From Mycteria americana (taxonomy: Eukaryota; Chordata; Aves; Ciconiiformes; Ciconiidae), in assembly GCF_035582795.1 (NCBI RefSeq), contig NC_134373.1:27436501-27500500 (forward strand): DNA of 64,000 bases. The letters are read 5' to 3'. A model generated the notes under the pieces. That model searched no databases. It worked only from the letters and a program-made list of their open reading frames with translations, and was not told the origin of the DNA. This document shows, piece after piece, positions 60,378 to 64,000 of the stretch. Positions within the stretch are counted from its first letter, which is position 1, and every line of letters starts with the position of its first letter. The translations under genes were made by a program, and so were the position numbers.

Positions 60378-63300
60378 CTGGGAAAGGTCAAAGCAGTTAT
60401 CAGTGTCAAACTTACAAGAGACTGACTCTTCTGCTCTGCAGGCAATCCAAGAGTAGAATAAACTTCCAGGGAAACTGGACAAGACAAGAACTTAATGGTC
60501 AGTAGGAAGAGAGATTTGACAAAAATGGCAATAAGATAGAAGTGTACAAACTAATCCACTCAACATGAGAAGGTTACTTATAAACTTCCCTTTTTCCTAT
60601 CTACAAGTGCTCCGGGGGGTGCAGGGAAGAGGACTACACAGAACCCTACCACAGCACTGTGCCCTGGTATTCATCCTCACACAGAAAGGTGTTTCAGCTC
60701 TCCACCTGCAGCTTTGGGCAGGCTGACAGAACTCACTGCAGTTCTATGCACACACATTTACCTCAGCTTTAAGAAGAGACACACACAAAAATCTTCTCTA
60801 ACAGCATGAGGACAAACATCCTTAAACCAAATGCCTTCACAGAGATACTACACTTGTCTGACATGCCTAGTAAATGCTAAGTCAAAATTGCCTGCTTTCC
60901 ACTGTGACCTGTCTTTTGATCTGCTTCCTGACATACTCTGTTTCTGCCATTACCATGTGTGGCTCAGACTCAAGCAAACCATAAATAAATTGTGGCCCAA
61001 AATACATCATTCCAAGCATTGCTTCTTCAAAGCATCATCACTTCAAAGCTCCCCTGAACAAACCCTTCATTTACTCCTCCTTGAAACACTTGCCTCTTAA
61101 CCTGCCCTATCCTCCAAGATCCTGTGTGCAGACAATATATATCTGTTCAATTAATCTCAGCTCATCACTTCTCCTACTAGTAACCCCACAGCCTATCATT
61201 TGTTCTCCAGGAAAGAACAACTAAGCTGACAAACAGTGGCATCAAAATTGGTACATTCCCCAAAAGAAACATCTTTAAACAACCTTCTTTTGGACAGGAG
61301 ACCAATAAGGTTTTTTATGCTGACTTAAAGGATAAAGAGATATCTTTCTTCTGAAGTTTCACAAATAAGTATATGAAATACAGCTACAGTAATACTGAAA
61401 ACCAAGGAAGGGGGTGGGGGGGGAGTCCTCCTCACAGCTCTAATTCCAAGTCTTACTGGCAGTGTCACCAAAAAAAAGGCCAAAAATACAACCTCTGGTC
61501 TTGGAACAACAACCCAAAGTAATCCCCTACATATGTATACGTACACCCTCCTGAATTGCACATAATGGAGATGTGAGGAGCCTCAGCACCAACCCATTTG
61601 ATCTGCTGCTCCACTCTCATTGCGTCACATTAATAGCCAAAATAGATTTAACCTTAAAAAAAAATCCATATTTCTTTTATTTTCCTTCCCCAAGAGAAAC
61701 CTGCTGCAACACAGAACTGGAAGTAAAATAGGAAAAAGCTCCAAAGTATTCACTGCACCCTCCATCCTCCTATAGAGTGCATGAGACAAAAAATAAATCA
61801 TACCAGCCATGAGGTTAGTCACACTACTGACTGTATTAAGGGATGGTGCTTTGACAGAACAGGGATGAGAACATGCTATGAGACAGAAAGAGGAGGAATC
61901 AAACAGCTCATAGGCAATTAAGATCTCTCTGATAGCTGGAAGTGAGCATTCCTACTTCAGGTTGAGGCATAACAGGACAATCTGCAATTCTATTGCTATG
62001 TTGTACTGATGTGAACCATTAACTGACTTCAGATTCTGGCACCTATGGCCACCATTAAAACTCATTTAACTTAATCTACTCCTACATAGTTATGGTACCA
62101 TCTGATTAAGTTATGGTACCATCTGATTATCTATAGTTGGTTCATTAAAGCAGGAAACAATTCAAAACCTAGATACAAAGCCAATTTGGATCCTGTAGAG
62201 TTAAAACTTTGGCGCTGTCAACAGCACACTGGTATACAGCTAGAGGTAACAAGCCCACCTGGATCTAAGCCAAGCCCTCAAAAAGCCAACATGAGTATTA
62301 CTGCTCTGCTTTCCTGAAACCAGGAGTGCAATGCAGATACATCCCTCCAGTCCGTGAAAAGCCGGCTCGGGTCTAGCTGGGTTTATTAGCTTTAGTCATG
62401 CTGCATGAAAGCTGACAGTGCTGAGCCTTGGCCTTTTTGCCCCCCTTCTGCATTTTGTCAGGCTCTGTGGACCCAGCAGAGCAGATGTACAGAACCAAGA
62501 AGGACCCACTTGGTACTGCACCCAGCCTCATAAGCCCTCTGCCCACACTGCTCAGTGCACTGGTAGCTAAGTAGCAGGGATCAACACTGACTAGGCTGCC
62601 GAGCAAGACCTGCTAAGGGGCCTGAACACTCTCTTCAGGCTACCTCATTCTACTCGTGCAGTCCATGTTTTTCTACTTTCCACTTCCATAACCGGCAAGT
62701 GATACATATGTTTTATTTCCACGTAGAACAATTCATTTCAGAGGAGTAGCATCATCATAACTGAAAGAACAAGGCACAGAGCCAATATACTATCTACTGT
62801 CACATTAAAAAAGCATATACAGGCAGAATCCCTACAGTATATTCAGATTACTATATTTCTTTTATGGTGACAATTTGCTGGAACAATTTGCAAACAAGGA
62901 AACATGCTAGTTCTGTGCTGCACCTAGCTAGTGATAAAAAAGATTACTATTTCTGGAATTATTAAAATATAGTTTAGTACATCCTATTGTGGAAAAGAAG
63001 CAAGAGAAAAAAGAGGGACATTTATTTTGCCAAAATACACATCTGGCTTTGATCCATAACATTCCAGAACAAATGCATCCAACTGTGATTTTCTTACCAA
63101 AGTGTTAACAGCATCTTACATGAGTCAGTAAACTTATTACAGTGTTAGCAGAAGCTGCCAAACTCTTACAAATTCAGAGCATGTGCTCAGATAGAAATTA
63201 TTTAATATTTGCCAACATCACCCAGTTTGAAAAATGAATTCACAGCATGTATTTTGGGAAACAGACTTGAGATATTTTGTAAATAAGCAGGTGACATTTC

Positions 63301-64000
63301 ACTTGCTGCATTTTTAAGAGTACAGATGCTGAGAGGTTTAATTACAAAATGATAAACTTTTATTTTATATCTTTTCTAATCATATCTACCAGATATTTGC
63401 AATTTTCTGTCATAAAATCTATTATCTTCAAACAGAAAGTTGTCAGGTTTTAGTTTTAAATTGAATGGTTCACGTTTATAAATTTTTCTTTAATCTTATA
63501 ATGCAAACAGATTTATTATCAACACCAAAACATTTTTACATAGCACCTTTCTTCCTGACAGATCTCCAAAAGCCTTGCAAAACCTCTCTGGTTCTGTGCA
63601 ATTTCATCCCCACTTATAATGCTGCCACTTTCAGGACAGAGAGAAGAACCTATTTAAGTAATGACAGCAGAAGTACCACAACAGTTCTTCAGAGAGGATG
63701 GAACTCCTGACACAATCTCAGGTAAGAGCTGCAAAAAGGAACATGAGGGACATACTACAGTCATGAGGCAACAACTACCATCATCGAAACACCTTTTAAT
63801 TTACTCATAGCTGAGTGGATCTATGGCAACCCAATATTCAGCAGTCCCATTTTTTCCTCTAATAGTATCCACATCTCTTCATTTCTAGCAGCCCCACTTC
63901 TCTGAACAACCACATTCTTTCTACGTTCATGCTATCATTTACTGACATTAACTGTAGCAAAATGTCCCAGGTGAGCACTGAGAAGACCAGTAGTGTTCAA
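60378..64000 (-). other. SMARCAL1: SMARCAL1 intron continuing beyond window end
   Basis: No reading frame matching the expected preceding exon (the segment around FFPQFHAFGLRYCDAK in human) was found, so the next upstream exon is past 64000. Otherwise AT-rich unique sequence; an exact 21-bp tandem duplication sits at 62088-62129. Confidence 0.7.
62088..62129. repeat. Exact 21-bp tandem duplication
   Basis: Units 62088-62108 and 62109-62129 are identical and each contains GGTACC. Intronic to SMARCAL1. Identity suggests a recent slippage or patch duplication, or a possible assembly artefact. Confidence 0.9.

Noticed and set aside
60378-64000. Possible further upstream SMARCAL1 exon
   Set aside because: No frame matching the conserved segment that precedes MPWGWDYS was found.

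Overview
The window is vertebrate chromosomal DNA from a bird. Three lines of evidence agree: GT-AG split genes, several CR1 LINE copies (the dominant avian retroposon), and a solo LTR of a kind I recall as abundant in neoavian genomes. The gene order SMARCAL1 - RPL37A - IGFBP2, all on the minus strand, matches the order I know from amniotes (human 2q35), seen here from the reverse strand. The species cannot be named from the sequence; a neoavian bird is my inference from the LTR type.

Layout from high to low coordinate, which is the direction of transcription: 64.0-52.7 kb holds the last seven coding exons of SMARCAL1, a replication-fork annealing helicase. They encode the whole second helicase lobe and the C-terminus, 325 residues plus stop. 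47.95-44.35 kb holds the complete four-exon RPL37A (92 residues), with a CpG-rich promoter carrying a TOP-like start, an ETS site and an NRF1-like palindrome. 44.3-9.6 kb is a ~35 kb intergenic interval with no convincing gene. It contains one 5'-truncated but fairly intact CR1 (41.87-42.91 kb, plus strand), older CR1 relics (17.7-18.0, 30.65-31.16, 32.87-33.0 and 33.93-34.0 kb, one nest of CR1 inside CR1), a solo LTR with a perfect 5-bp target duplication (25.99-26.59 kb), a dispersed local duplication, and AT-rich unique stretches that look like candidate regulatory DNA. 9.6-8.97 kb is the GC-rich promoter and first coding exon of IGFBP2 (signal peptide plus the 12-cysteine IGF-binding domain). 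8.97-0 kb is the 5' part of IGFBP2 intron 1; exons 2-4 lie outside the window.

The genes do not form a pathway: one is a genome-maintenance enzyme, one a housekeeping 60S ribosomal protein and one a secreted growth-factor-binding protein. Their order is inherited synteny. No operon, CRISPR array, prophage or bacterial-type system is present. The points most worth a second look are a PCNA-interaction-like sequence at the extreme C-terminus of SMARCAL1, a 30-unit pentanucleotide array in the IGFBP2 5' region, two perfect inverted repeats, the nested and duplicated CR1 material, and unique AT-rich blocks in the RPL37A-IGFBP2 desert.
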